Below are positions 1 to 9,317 of a stretch of DNA of 64,000 nucleotides, in pieces. Position 1 is the first letter of the stretch, and every line of letters begins with the position of its first letter. The stretch is from Chromobacterium vaccinii. GTDB lineage: Bacteria; Pseudomonadota; Gammaproteobacteria; Burkholderiales; Chromobacteriaceae. The notes under the pieces are model-generated. The model was given only the letters and a program-made list of their open reading frames with translations, did no database searches and was not told where the DNA came from. The stretch is from assembly GCF_000971335.1 (NCBI RefSeq), contig NZ_JZJL01000002.1, positions 1-64,000 of the forward strand, in the 5' to 3' direction. The position numbers were made by a program, and so were the translations under genes.

Positions 1-52
1 AGAACCTGTTTCGTTCGGCTTGTTTCGTTCGCTGCGTCAGCTGAGGAGGCGA

Positions 53-105
53 ACTATACGCCCGGACCCCTGACCCGTCAACACCTTTTGCGAGAAAAAA
101 TGAAC
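53..105 (-). promoter_or_regulatory. rRNA-operon-type promoter reading out of the window to the left
   Basis: On the minus strand a -35 box TTGACG (76-81) and a -10 box TATAGT (53-58) are separated by exactly 17 bases. The -10 is followed by a GC-rich discriminator (TCGCCTCC) and preceded by an A/T-rich stretch (about 85-110) that could act as an UP element. Downstream, the leader holds two copies of CGAACGAAACA. This layout is that of strong, stringently controlled rRNA promoters. I infer that a 16S rRNA operon starts just beyond the left edge; the gene itself is not in the window. Confidence 0.7.
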
Positions 106-165
106 TTTCTTCGACCGATACGCGCAAAGCGTTGATTTATAATAAAAGGAGCCGGAAGGGATTTT

Positions 166-200
166 CATAAAAAACGCAAAACGCCGCTTGAAAGCGGCGC
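166..200 (-). terminator. Rho-independent terminator of the gpx-like gene
   Basis: An 8-bp stem (CGCCGCTT / AAGCGGCG, 182-199) with a 2-nt loop is followed on the minus strand by TTTTGCGTTTTTT. It lies 20 bases past the stop codon of the peroxidase-like gene and separates it from the outward rRNA-type promoter. Confidence 0.85.
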
Positions 201-221
201 TTTGATGGGGTGGCGGCCTTG

Positions 222-773
222 CTATGGCTTGGCCGCCGCCTGCGCTTCCGGCTGCAAATACGGCAAAAAGGCGTTGACCACCTCCGGCGCGTCCGGCTTG
301 GTGCGGGTGCCGATGCTGATCACCTTGCTGGCGCCGGGCAAGACCAGATACTTATGGAAGTTCCACATCGGCGCGTCGTCGGTGGCGGCGATCAAGTCCT
401 TGAACACCGGTTGGGCATCCGCGCCCCTGACATGCCCCTTACCCGCCATCGGGAAGGTCACGCCGTAATTGGCCTGGCAGAACGCGCCGATCTCGCTGTT
501 GCTGTCCAGCTCCTGTAGGAAGTCGTTGCTGGGAAAACCCACCACCATCAGTCCGCGCGGACCGTACTGCTTATATAGAGACTCCAACTGGGTGAACTGC
601 GGCGTAAAACCGCAATGGCTGGCGGTGTTCACCACCAGCAGCGGCCGATCCGCGTATTGGCACAGGTTTATCTGCCCGCCCATCAGCCCCGGCACGGTAT
701 GGTTCAGCAAAGCGGGACAAGCGGCCAGCACGGCCTGCCCCCACAACATCAATACGATTCCCCAGCGTTTCAT
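222..773 (-). CDS. Glutathione peroxidase family protein, exported
   Basis: 183-aa thiol-peroxidase-fold protein. It starts with a cleavable-looking signal peptide (hydrophobic core in residues 5-18), which points to the periplasm. The peroxidatic site is NTASHCGFTPQ with Cys54, and the WNF motif of the family lies at 137-139. The family uses Cys (not selenocysteine in bacteria) to reduce hydrogen peroxide or lipid peroxides with glutathione or thioredoxin. The usual NQFGxQE loop is diverged here (NDFLQE, about residues 83-89), so activity toward glutathione is uncertain. The start is set by a strong AAGGAGG site about 5 bases upstream. It stands alone, with its own terminator, downstream of the thioredoxin gene on the same strand. 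Confidence 0.88.
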   Translation of the reverse strand: MKRWGIVLMLWGQAVLAACPALLNHTVPGLMGGQINLCQYADRPLLVVNTASHCGFTPQFTQLESLYKQYGPRGLMVVGFPSNDFLQELDSNSEIGAFCQANYGVTFPMAGKGHVRGADAQPVFKDLIAATDDAPMWNFHKYLVLPGASKVISIGTRTKPDAPEVVNAFLPYLQPEAQAAAKP

Positions 774-814
774 CGCATCCTCCTTGCCAAACCGGCTGTT
801 GGTTCGGCGCTCGC

Positions 815-855
815 TAGATATAAGAATAGGGCAATGCGCCCATGCATTGCCCTAT
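815..855 (-). terminator. Terminator after thioredoxin gene
   Basis: A perfect 12-bp stem (ATAGGGCAATGC / GCATTGCCCTAT, 826-855) with a 6-nt loop is followed on the minus strand by a T/A-rich tail (TCTTATAT). It lies between the thioredoxin gene and the gpx-like gene. Confidence 0.75.
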
Positions 856-890
856 CGTCTCATATCGCGAAGGCGCACGCCCTCGCCCTG

Positions 891-1253
891 TCATTCCGGC
901 TGGCTAGCGATGTCCGCCCGCACCTTGTCCATGTCCAGGTCGCGCAGGCTCTGGATCAACTGTTCGAACTGGCCGGCCATCAGCGCGCCGGCCTGATTGA
1001 ATACCATCACGCCATCCTTGACCGCGATCAGCGTCGGAATGGAGCGGATATTGAAGTGAGCGGCCAGATCGCGCTCGGACTCGGTATCGATTTTGCCGAA
1101 CACGATGTCGGCATGCTTCTCCGACGCCGCCTCGAACACCGGGCCGAACATCTTGCACGGGCCGCACCAGGGCGCCCAGAAGTCCAGGATGACCAGCCCT
1201 TCTTCCTTCATGCTGGCGTTGAAGTTGTCGGCGTTGAGGTTGATGTAGGACAT
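891..1253 (-). CDS. Thioredoxin-family protein
   Basis: 120-aa single-domain thioredoxin with the canonical WCGPC redox centre (Cys30, Cys33) and the cis-proline motif RSIPTL near residue 72. Thioredoxins are cytoplasmic dithiol reductases for enzymes such as ribonucleotide reductase and peroxiredoxins. No signal peptide is seen. An in-frame ATG 36 bases upstream exists, but the MSYINLN start fits family length and has a purine-rich AGAAAGAGAG stretch ahead of it. The C-terminal acidic tail (DLDMDKVRADI) is somewhat longer than in E. coli TrxA. It is a second-type thioredoxin rather than clearly trxA, so no symbol is given. It lies downstream of gltS, separated by a weak hairpin. Confidence 0.93.
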   Translation of the reverse strand: MSYINLNADNFNASMKEEGLVILDFWAPWCGPCKMFGPVFEAASEKHADIVFGKIDTESERDLAAHFNIRSIPTLIAVKDGVMVFNQAGALMAGQFEQLIQSLRDLDMDKVRADIASQPE

Positions 1254-1280
1254 GGCGGCTCTCTTTCTGTGAATCGTTTG

Positions 1281-1298
1281 GCCCGCCAAGCGGCGGGC
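1281..1298 (-). other. GC-rich hairpin between gltS and thioredoxin gene
   Basis: A 7-bp stem GCCCGCC / GGCGGGC has a 4-nt loop. No T tract follows on the minus strand (CAAACGATT), so it is at best a weak terminator or an mRNA-stability element. Confidence 0.45.
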
Positions 1299-1380
1299 TG
1301 TATCAGATCAAGATATGAGCGGGCCCATGCCATTGCAAGGGATAGCCCCGGTTGTATTTATCAATCCGCCCGATAGCCGC

Positions 1381-2583
1381 TCAGCCGATAAAGGGCAAAG
1401 CCAGGTACAACTTGATCACGATGGCGTTGACGATGTCGATGAAGAAGGCCCCCACCATCGGCACCACCAGAAAAGCCAGATGCGACGGGCCGAAGCGTTC
1501 GGTCACCGCCTGCATATTGGCGATGGCGGTGGGCGTGGCGCCCAGGCCGAAGCCGCAGTGGCCGGCGGCCAGCACCGCGGCGTCGTAGTTGCGCCCCATC
1601 ACGCGAAAGGTGACGAACACCGCGTACAGCGCCATCGCCAGCGTCTGCAGCAGCAACAGGGAGAAGATAGGCAGCGCCAGCGCCGCCAGGTCCCACAAAC
1701 GCAGCGACATCAGCGCCAGCGCCAGAAACAGCGACAGGCTGACATTGCCCACCACCGACACCTCGCGCTCGAAAATCCGGTACCAGCCCAGCGCCGACAG
1801 GCCATTGCTGATCAGCACGCCGACGAACAGCACGCAGACGAAGGTGGGCAGCTCGAACGCGGTGCCTTTCAGCAGCGAACCGATGAAGGTGCCGCCCAGC
1901 AGGCAGACGGCGATCAGGGCCAGCGTCTCGATGAAGGAATGCGGCGTGATCAGCCGCTCTGCGTCCGGCTGCTCGAAGCCGCGCGGGGGAGAGTCGGCAT
2001 TGTGCTCCGCCCCCGGCGTCTTCACGCGCTTGACCAGAAACCGCGCCACCGGGCCGCCGATCAGGCCGCCCAGCACCAGGCCGAAGGTTGCGCAGGCCAT
2101 CGCCAGCTCGGCGGCGGAGGCCAGACCGTACTTGTCGGCGAAGGTGCCGCTCCAGGCGGCGCCGGTGCCATGGCCGCCGGACAAGGTGATGGAGCCGGCC
2201 AGCAAGCCCATCAGCGGATCCAGGCCCAGCGCGCTGGCCACCGCCACGCCCAGCGTGTTCTGCACCAGCAGCAGCCCCACCACCACGCCGAGGAAGATGC
2301 CCACCGTCCTGCCGCCCTGTTTCAGGCTAGCCAGATTGGCGGTCAAGCCGATGGCCGCGAAGAAGGCCAGCATCAGCGGGGTTTGCAACGAGGCGTCGAA
2401 GCGAACCTCGACACCGGAAAACTGGCGCCAAGCCAGCAAGGCGGCGGCGACCACCAGGCCGCCGGCCACCGGTTCGGGAATGTTGTAGGTGCGCAGCACG
2501 CCGGCATGGGCGACCAGCTTGCGGCCCAGCAGCAGAACGAGCGAGGCGGCCACCAGCGTGCCGTAGAAATCGAGTTGGATCAT
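1381..2583 (-). CDS. gltS: Sodium/glutamate symporter GltS
   Basis: 400-aa inner-membrane protein made almost entirely of hydrophobic helices, with the family length (about 400). It takes up glutamate with Na+. Family-specific stretches are visible: TYNIPEPVAGGL near residues 32-43, LSGGHGTGAAW (about 144-154) in the first pore loop and GFGLGATPTAIANM (about 338-351) in the second. The reading frame stays open far upstream, across the next gene, but MIQLDFYG is the family start and has AGGA 6 bases ahead of it. Imported glutamate can enter the TCA cycle encoded later in this window. The leader contains a CGTTTTCG/CGAAAACG hairpin. Confidence 0.95.
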   Translation of the reverse strand: MIQLDFYGTLVAASLVLLLGRKLVAHAGVLRTYNIPEPVAGGLVVAAALLAWRQFSGVEVRFDASLQTPLMLAFFAAIGLTANLASLKQGGRTVGIFLGVVVGLLLVQNTLGVAVASALGLDPLMGLLAGSITLSGGHGTGAAWSGTFADKYGLASAAELAMACATFGLVLGGLIGGPVARFLVKRVKTPGAEHNADSPPRGFEQPDAERLITPHSFIETLALIAVCLLGGTFIGSLLKGTAFELPTFVCVLFVGVLISNGLSALGWYRIFEREVSVVGNVSLSLFLALALMSLRLWDLAALALPIFSLLLLQTLAMALYAVFVTFRVMGRNYDAAVLAAGHCGFGLGATPTAIANMQAVTERFGPSHLAFLVVPMVGAFFIDIVNAIVIKLYLALPFIG

Positions 2584-2816
2584 CGGTAGTCCTATTGTCG
2601 TTTTCGAGCGAAAACGCGCCGCTGCGCGACGCAGACAAACCGATGAAGCAGGAAGGCATGGAGGCGCTCCACATCCCGCCGCTTGCGCGGCGAGGCGGCA
2701 CGAAGGCCGCCGGCTGGCTGGTCGGCGACTCCATGCGGAAACGCGCTTCCTTATGGGAGCAGAGAAACGGCGAAAAAGTTCGCGTAAAAACTTTTTACAA
2801 TCAATCAGATGCCGAT
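2584..2816 (-). other. gltS leader / intergenic region
   Basis: 233 bases between rlmK and gltS. On the minus strand a short hairpin (CGTTTTCG with CGAAAACG, about 2596-2615) sits just above the gltS ribosome-binding site. A 15-base inverted repeat GTAAAAACTTTTTAC lies at 2784-2798, just past the rlmK stop. I see no ORF with coding character and no riboswitch fold that I recognise. Confidence 0.5.
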
Positions 2817-3761
2817 TCAGGCGCGGCTGATCCGCCAGCACTGGTGGATTTTGCGATTGCGGAAATCCTCCGGCACCGACTGCCCGCTGATATCCTGGAT
2901 CTGGTAATCCTGGCTTAAACGATCGTCGAGCTGGAAAGTGCGCAGATTGTTGGAGAAGTACAGCCAGCCGCCCGGCGCCAGCAGCGCCATCGCGTAGTCG
3001 ATCAGCCAGACATGGTCGCGCTGCACGTCCAGGATGTCGCGCATCTTCTTGGAATTGGAGAAGGTGGGCGGATCCATCACGATCAGGTCGAACCGCTTGC
3101 CCGCGTCCACCGCTTCTTCCAGATATTGGAACACATCGGCGCGCACCAGCTTGTGCTTGCCGAGATCCAGCCCGTTCAGCTCGAAGTTCCGGCGCGACCA
3201 ATCCTGATAGGTATTGGACATGTCCACCGTCTCCGAAGACACCGCGCCGCCGGCGCCGGCATAGACGGTGAAGCTGCCGGTGTAGGCGAACAGATTGAGG
3301 AAGCGCTTGCCGGCCGCCTCTTCGCGCACCCGCTTGCGGGTGTTGCGATGGTCGAGGAACAGGCCGGTGTCCAGGTACTGGTCCAGGTTGACGATGAAGC
3401 GCTGGCCAAACTCCTCGACCACGAAGTCCTCGCCTTCGGCGCCCACTTTCTCGTACTGGCTGACGCCCTTCTGCCGGCGGCGGTTCTTCAGCGTGACCGC
3501 GGCGGCCGGAATGCCGGTCACCTGCGCGATGGCCGCCACCACCGCGTCTATCCACGCGCGGTACTCGTCGTCGCCCATCTCCCAGCCGGTGTCGTACTCC
3601 TGCAGATGAACGCGCGATCCGTAGATGTCCAGCGCGAACGGAAACTGCGGCACGTCCTTGTCGTAGACGCGCCAGGCGTCCAGCCCCTGCCGGCGCGCCC
3701 ACTTGGCGTAATGCTTGTAGTTCTTGGCCAGACGGTTGGTGAAGGCGCTGACGTCCTGCAT
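2817..3761 (-). CDS. rlmK: 23S rRNA (guanine-2069-N7)-methyltransferase, RlmK type, free-standing
   Basis: 314-aa class I SAM-dependent methyltransferase that aligns by eye with the C-terminal half of E. coli RlmKL: AKNYKHYAKWARRQG near residue 12, RQKGVSQYEK near 96, DTGLFLDHR at 131-139, NLFAYTGS (SAM motif I) at 156-163 and the catalytic DPPTFSNSK at 230-238. In E. coli this half makes m7G2069 in 23S rRNA; the m2G2445-forming RlmL half is absent here. A start at MQDVSAF is preferred because GAGGAT lies 6 bases upstream; an in-frame ATG 63 bases earlier lacks such a site. A free-standing RlmK rather than a fused RlmKL fits a betaproteobacterium. Confidence 0.85.
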   Translation of the reverse strand: MQDVSAFTNRLAKNYKHYAKWARRQGLDAWRVYDKDVPQFPFALDIYGSRVHLQEYDTGWEMGDDEYRAWIDAVVAAIAQVTGIPAAAVTLKNRRRQKGVSQYEKVGAEGEDFVVEEFGQRFIVNLDQYLDTGLFLDHRNTRKRVREEAAGKRFLNLFAYTGSFTVYAGAGGAVSSETVDMSNTYQDWSRRNFELNGLDLGKHKLVRADVFQYLEEAVDAGKRFDLIVMDPPTFSNSKKMRDILDVQRDHVWLIDYAMALLAPGGWLYFSNNLRTFQLDDRLSQDYQIQDISGQSVPEDFRNRKIHQCWRISRA

Positions 3762-3780
3762 GGCGTATCCTCGATTGCTG

Positions 3781-3810
3781 CAAAACAAACGCGCCAGCCT
3801 AGGCTGGCGC
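3781..3810 (-). terminator. Terminator after coaD
   Basis: The perfect 20-base palindrome GCGCCAGCCTAGGCTGGCGC (3791-3810) is followed on the minus strand by GTTTGTTTTG. It lies 31 bases past the coaD stop. Confidence 0.85.
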
Positions 3811-3841
3811 GACACGGTGTTCAAACCGGCATTATAAGGCG

Positions 3842-4372
3842 CTATTGCTCGGAGTACATCGACAGCATCTTGAGATAGACCGGCTCCGGCAGGTACTGGC
3901 GGATCACGCTCTCCCAGCCGCGGGGGCCGATCAGGCCCTTGACCATCGTCGACGACACCTCGGCGTATTCGCGCGGCGGCAGCAGGAACAGCGTGGTGAT
4001 GTCCGGGTGCAGGTCGGAATTGATGTAGCGCATCGTGCGCTCGTACTCGTAGTCGCTGGCGGTGCGGATGCCGCGCACGATGTAGTTGGCGCCGACGCTC
4101 TGCGCGTAATTCACCAAGAACTGATTTTCGAACACCTCAACCCGCAGCTTGCTGAAACCCGTGGTCACTTCGCGCAGCAGCGCCACCCTTTCCTCGGCGC
4201 TGAAGGTGCAGTGCTTGTCCGGATTCACGCCCACGGCGACGATCAGTTCGTCGAACAGCTCCACCGCCTCGCGTATCATCCACAAGTGGCCGTTGGTGAC
4301 CGGATCAAAGCTGCCGGCATAGACGGCTCGTTTCAATTGACGTTTCCCTTTGGCTTTGATTGTGTTTTCCAT
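3842..4372 (-). CDS. coaD: Phosphopantetheine adenylyltransferase CoaD
   Basis: 176-aa nucleotidyltransferase catalysing the fourth step of coenzyme A synthesis (4'-phosphopantetheine + ATP to dephospho-CoA). The ATP-binding T/HxGH-type motif reads [13 protein letters not shown] near residues 24-36. The C-terminal [15 protein letters not shown] and SSTMVKG signatures are both present. The start [11 protein letters not shown] gives an N-terminus about 15 residues longer than the E. coli enzyme; an in-frame ATG 84 bases further upstream would run into the hairpin and is rejected. CoA production serves the SucCD and OdhB steps encoded later. Confidence 0.95.
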   Translation of the reverse strand: MENTIKAKGKRQLKRAVYAGSFDPVTNGHLWMIREAVELFDELIVAVGVNPDKHCTFSAEERVALLREVTTGFSKLRVEVFENQFLVNYAQSVGANYIVRGIRTASDYEYERTMRYINSDLHPDITTLFLLPPREYAEVSSTMVKGLIGPRGWESVIRQYLPEPVYLKMLSMYSEQ

Positions 4373-4419
4373 GACGACTGTATCTTGCGTTGAGAGGGGT
4401 GGTAAAGAATTTTTTGTGC

Positions 4420-4442
4420 GGCGCGGCAAAAAACGCCGCGCC
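4420..4442. other. Strong GC hairpin upstream of coaD
   Basis: An 8-bp stem GGCGCGGC / GCCGCGCC has an A/T-only loop. It separates the PhnB-like gene from coaD. The T-run in minus-strand orientation is in the loop rather than after the stem, so it is not a classic terminator. Confidence 0.5.
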
Positions 4443-4463
4443 GCGCAGGCTGTCAAGAAACGG

Positions 4464-4874
4464 TCACAACTGACAGTTGATCATCCAGTTGACGCCGAAT
4501 TTATCACTAAAACAACCGAAAAGCGCGTTCCAGAACGTTTTGTGCAAAGGCAATGTCACCTGGCCGCCTTGGCTGAGGGCGGCAAAAACCTTCTCCGCGG
4601 TCGCGGTATCGCCGTCTAGATTGATGGACAGCGAAATCTGCTGGCTGGGCGACGCCGGCCGGTCGGTATCCGAAATCATCAGCGCGTTGGCGCCAAATAC
4701 CAGCCGCGCATGCATGATCCAGTTCGGGTTGATGTCGCCCATGGACGGCACGTCCTTGGGCGCGTCGGCATAGCGCATCAGGATGGCGATTTCGCCATTC
4801 AAGGCTTCGCGGTAGAAGTTCAGCGCCGCCTCGGCGCGGCCGTCGTTGAAATTCAGATACGGATACACATGCAT
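4464..4874 (-). CDS. PhnB-like VOC-superfamily protein
   Basis: 136-aa protein of the PhnB/3-demethylubiquinone-methyltransferase-like branch of the vicinal-oxygen-chelate fold. It has [18 protein letters not shown] at the N-terminus, then [15 protein letters not shown] in the middle and [19 protein letters not shown] at the end, all typical of this family. Members are small dimeric cytoplasmic proteins whose substrates are mostly unknown. The aromatic-rich C-terminal strand WNALFG...FGVNW is intact. It is upstream of coaD on the same strand but separated by a strong hairpin, so co-transcription is doubtful. Confidence 0.88.
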   Translation of the reverse strand: MHVYPYLNFNDGRAEAALNFYREALNGEIAILMRYADAPKDVPSMGDINPNWIMHARLVFGANALMISDTDRPASPSQQISLSINLDGDTATAEKVFAALSQGGQVTLPLHKTFWNALFGCFSDKFGVNWMINCQL

Positions 4875-4932
4875 GGCAAGCCTCCGTTCAGTGATGGGAA
4901 GGCCAGTGTACGCCGGGCTTGAATGGCAATGA

Positions 4933-4970
4933 AACGAAAAAGGCCCGCGGCGCTTTGCGCCACGGGCCCT
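4933..4970 (-). terminator. Terminator of the dpp operon
   Basis: Stem GGCCCGTGGCGC / GCGCCGCGGGCC (one mismatch, 4942-4968) with loop AAA is followed on the minus strand by TTTTTCGTTT, 18 bases after dppF. Confidence 0.9.
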
Positions 4971-4987
4971 GCGATGCCGATTTGGTC

Positions 4988-5951
<964 letters not shown>

Positions 5952-5959
<8 letters not shown>

Positions 5960-6932
5960 GCTGCTTCTCCTTGGCCAGCAACGGGTAGTGGCAACGCACC
6001 GCGCCATGCTCGTGGGCGGTCAATCCGGGCCGCTGGCCGCGGCAGTTGTCCTGCGCGTACGGGCAGCGCGGCGACAGCAGACAGCCGCTGGGCCGGTCGT
6101 ACTGGCCGGGCACGATGCCCGGCAGCGTGGCCAGCCGGCGCGCGCCCTTGCTGTGCTCGGGAATGGACGACAGCAGCGCCTCGGTGTACGGATGGGCGGG
6201 ATGGCGGAAGATTTCCGGCACCGTGCCCATTTCGGCCACCTGGCCGGCGTACATCACCACCAGCCGCTGCGCGACCTCGGCCACCACGGCCAGATCGTGG
6301 GTGATCAGGATCAGCGCCATGTTCTGGCTCTTCTGCAGGGACACCAGCAGCTCCATGATCTGGGCTTGAATGGTGACGTCGAGCGCGGTGGTGGGCTCAT
6401 CGGCGATCAGCAGCTTGGGGCTGCAGGCGATGGCCATCGCGATGGCGACGCGCTGGCTCATGCCGCCGGACAACTGGTGCGGATAGGCGGCAAGCCGCGA
6501 CTCGGCGGCCGGAATCTCCACCAGTTGCATCAGCTCCAGCGCGCGCGCCTTCAAGGCCGCGCCGCGCAGGCCCTGGTGCACCTTCAGCACTTCCATGATC
6601 TGGTAGCCGACGGTGTAGCTGGGGTTCAGCGCCGTCATCGGGTCCTGGAAGATCATCGAGATGTCCTTGCCTACGATCTTGCGGCGGCCGCGCGCCGAGA
6701 TGCTCAGCAGGTCCTTGCCGTCGAAACTCAGCTCGTCGGCGACGATGCGGCCCTGCCCTTCCAACAGGCCCATCATCGCCATCATGGTCACAGACTTGCC
6801 GGAGCCGGACTCGCCGACGATGCCGACGATCTCGCCCTGGGCGACATTGAGCTCCAGCCCTTCCACCGCGCGGAACGGGTTCTTCTCCGATCCGAATTCC
6901 ACGGACAGGTTTTTGATTTGCAACAGACTCAT
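5952..6932 (-). CDS. dppD: Dipeptide ABC transporter ATP-binding subunit DppD
   Basis: 326-aa ABC ATPase with Walker [10 protein letters not shown], signature [14 protein letters not shown] and Walker [13 protein letters not shown]. The oligopeptide-family C-terminal domain has [15 protein letters not shown]. It forms the cytoplasmic ATPase heterodimer with DppF. It is 10 bases downstream of dppC and its last codons overlap dppF. An N-terminal long-helix insertion ([16 protein letters not shown]) is normal for DppD. Nothing looks damaged. Confidence 0.92.
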
Positions 6933-6942
6933 GTTCTTGTCC

Positions 6943-7863
6943 TCAGGCGGCGCGCTTCAGCTTCGGGTCCAGCGCGTCGCGCAGGCCATCGCCCATCAGG
7001 TTGATCGCCAGTACCGACAGCAGAATGGTCAGGCCCGGCAGGGTCACCACCCACCAGGCGCTCTCGATGTAGTCGCGGGCCGAGGCCAGCATGGTGCCCC
7101 ACTCCGCGGTCGGCGGCTGCACGCCCAGGCCCAGGAAGCCCAGCGCGGCGATTTCCAGGATGGCGGAGGAGAAGCTCATGGTGGCGTGCACGATCAAGGG
7201 CGCCATGCAGTTGGGCAGCACGGTGACGAACATCAGGCGGCCCAGACCGGCGCCGGCGACGCGGGACGCCACCACGTAGTCGCGGTTCAGCTCTGTCATC
7301 GCCGAGGCGCGGGTCAGCCGCACATAGGCCGGCAGCGACACGGTGGCGATGGCGATCATCGCGTTGGTCAGGCCCGGCCCGAGGATGGCCATGATGGCCA
7401 CCGCCAGCAGCAAGGACGGCAGCGCCATCATGATGTCCATCAATCGCATGATGGATGCGCCCAGCGCCTTGGGGAAGAAAGCGGCCAACAGGCCCAGGAT
7501 CACGCCCGGCACCAGCGCCATCAGCACCGACATCAGGCCGATGAACAGCGACAGCCGCGCGCCGTAGATCAGGCGCGACAGAATGTCGCGGCCCAATTCG
7601 TCGGTGCCGAACAGGAATTGCGCGCTGCCGGCGGCCTCCCAGGCCGGCGGCGTCAGCATGTGGTCGCGGTACTGCTCGATCGGGCTGTAGGGCGCGATCA
7701 GCGGCGCGAACAGTGCACAGGCGACGATGAACAGCACGAAAACGAGGCCGGCGACCGCGCCCTTGTTGTGGGAAAAGCCCTGCCAGAACTCCTTCAGCGG
7801 AGACGGATAGGACAGCGCCAGGTCGGCCGTCTGCGCGGCCGCGGTTTGATTGGTTTGGCTCAT
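6943..7863 (-). CDS. dppC: Dipeptide ABC transporter permease DppC
   Basis: 306-aa permease with six predicted membrane helices and an N-terminal cytoplasmic segment (about 35 residues) typical of DppC/OppC. The [19 protein letters not shown] segment (about residues 85-103) is a DppC/OppC hallmark. The EAA loop coupling to the ATPases is near residues 195-215 ([20 protein letters not shown]). It pairs with DppB to form the channel. It starts 13 bases downstream of dppB and ends 10 bases before dppD, so it lies inside a tight operon. Confidence 0.93.
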   Translation of the reverse strand: MSQTNQTAAAQTADLALSYPSPLKEFWQGFSHNKGAVAGLVFVLFIVACALFAPLIAPYSPIEQYRDHMLTPPAWEAAGSAQFLFGTDELGRDILSRLIYGARLSLFIGLMSVLMALVPGVILGLLAAFFPKALGASIMRLMDIMMALPSLLLAVAIMAILGPGLTNAMIAIATVSLPAYVRLTRASAMTELNRDYVVASRVAGAGLGRLMFVTVLPNCMAPLIVHATMSFSSAILEIAALGFLGLGVQPPTAEWGTMLASARDYIESAWWVVTLPGLTILLSVLAINLMGDGLRDALDPKLKRAA

Positions 7864-7876
7864 GTTGCGTCTCTGC

Positions 7877-8905
7877 TTACTTGGCGTGACGGATGCGCGG
7901 ATTGGCGATGCCGTACAGGATGTCGACGACGAAGTTGGTGACGATCACCAGCGTGGCCACCATCAGGATGCCGTTCTGCACCACCGGGTAGTCGCGGCGG
8001 GCGATGGCGTCGATCAGCCACTTGCCGATGCCGGGCCAGGAGAAGATGGTTTCGGTCAGCACCGCGCCGCCCATCAGCGTGCCCACCTGCAGGCCGATCA
8101 CGGTCAGCACCGGGATCAGCGCGTTGCGCAGGGTGTGGATGAAGATGACGCGCGCCGGCGACAGGCCTTTGGCGCGCGCGGTGCGGACGTAGTCCTCGCG
8201 CAGCACTTCCAGCATCGACGAGCGGGTCATCCGCGCGATCACCGCCAGCGGGATGGTGCCCAGCACGATGGACGGCAGGATCAGGTGCGACAGCGCGCTC
8301 TTGAACGCGCCGGCGTTGCCCTCGGGATCGGCCGCCTCGGCCAGCCAGCTGTCGATCAGCATGAAGCCGGTCTTGGGATGGATGTCGAACATCAGGTCCA
8401 TGCGGCCGGACACCGGCGTCCAACCCAACTTGACCGAGAAGAACATGATCAGGATCAGGCCCCACCAGAAGATGGGCATCGAGAAGCCGGTCAGCGAAAT
8501 GCCCATCACGCCGTGGTCGAATATCGAACCGCGCTTGATGGCGGCCAGCACGCCGGCCAGCAGCCCCCACACCATGGCGAACAGCAGCGCGGACAGCGCC
8601 AGCTCCAGCGTGGCGGGGAACAGTGTCTTGAACTCGGTCCAGACGCTGGTCTTGGTGACCAGCGACTCGCCGAGGTTGCCGTGCAGCAGATTGACGACGT
8701 AGTCGAAGTATTGGGCGTACAGCGGCTTGTCCAACCCCAGCCGGTGCAGCGCTTCGGCATGCATCTGGGGATCGAGCGCGCGCTCGCCCACCATCACTTC
8801 CACCGGGTCGCCGGGGATCAGGCGGATCAGCGCGAAAGTCAGCAGCGTGATGCCGAAGAAGGTGGGCACCAACAGGCCCAGCCTTCGCAGGATGAATGAA
8901 AACAT
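7877..8905 (-). CDS. dppB: Dipeptide ABC transporter permease DppB
   Basis: 342-aa permease, close to the 339 of E. coli DppB. It has an N-terminal helix (FILRRLGLLVPTFFGITLLTF), the conserved RLIPGDPVEVMVG loop, and an EAA motif around residues 230-255 (VRTARAKGLSPARVIFIHTL). The start MFSFILRR is chosen because GGGAGAGG sits just upstream; the frame stays open for 59 more codons without family similarity. It is separated from dppA by 412 bases containing hairpins, consistent with lower expression of the membrane genes than of the binding protein. Confidence 0.93.
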   Translation of the reverse strand: MFSFILRRLGLLVPTFFGITLLTFALIRLIPGDPVEVMVGERALDPQMHAEALHRLGLDKPLYAQYFDYVVNLLHGNLGESLVTKTSVWTEFKTLFPATLELALSALLFAMVWGLLAGVLAAIKRGSIFDHGVMGISLTGFSMPIFWWGLILIMFFSVKLGWTPVSGRMDLMFDIHPKTGFMLIDSWLAEAADPEGNAGAFKSALSHLILPSIVLGTIPLAVIARMTRSSMLEVLREDYVRTARAKGLSPARVIFIHTLRNALIPVLTVIGLQVGTLMGGAVLTETIFSWPGIGKWLIDAIARRDYPVVQNGILMVATLVIVTNFVVDILYGIANPRIRHAK

Positions 8906-9317
8906 GAAAACCTCTCCCGGACGCGCGCATGGCGCGGCGTCCTCAGACCTAGACATCGCGTGCAAGGAATCCGTACAGGAAAGGTAGAAACGCAAGACGC
9001 GCCGAGAAGGCGCGAAAGAGAAAACCGGGTGCCGGACAGCAGACTGGCAACTAAACCACCCACCAGCATTAGCTGCATCCACTGTCGCGGCAGGAGAGAC
9101 AATAGCAGCGCGCTGTCCCGTCCCGCTTGACGCAGGTCAAACCGCCGTCACCGCCGGCCGACCGTCGTCCCATCTCTAACCATTTTCCTGTGCAGACACT
9201 GCCATGCCGCCGCGGCCGCCCTCTCTGCCGGAGGACTGGGTGCGACGGCACTTACGCCAGGCGGACGGAGCTTCCGCCCCGCCGCCGATTACGGTTACGC
9301 CTGGTTTGAAACCAGGC
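8906..9317 (-). other. dppA-dppB intergenic region with hairpins
   Basis: 412 bases without a credible gene. Directly after the dppA stop codon is a stem of nine base pairs with one loop base (GCCTGGTTTcAAACCAGGC on the minus strand, 9299-9317). A second hairpin (GGCGGA / TCCGCC) lies about 30 bases further. Neither has a T tract, so they look like mRNA 3'-end stabilisers or partial terminators that make dppA mRNA more abundant than dppBCDF. A separate dppB promoter could also lie here; I could not pick one out. Confidence 0.55.

Noticed and set aside
1381-3783. 800-codon minus-strand frame covering gltS and rlmK
   Set aside because: Only its last 400 codons have GltS similarity. The first half is a shadow of rlmK, and MIQLDFYG has its own ribosome-binding site.
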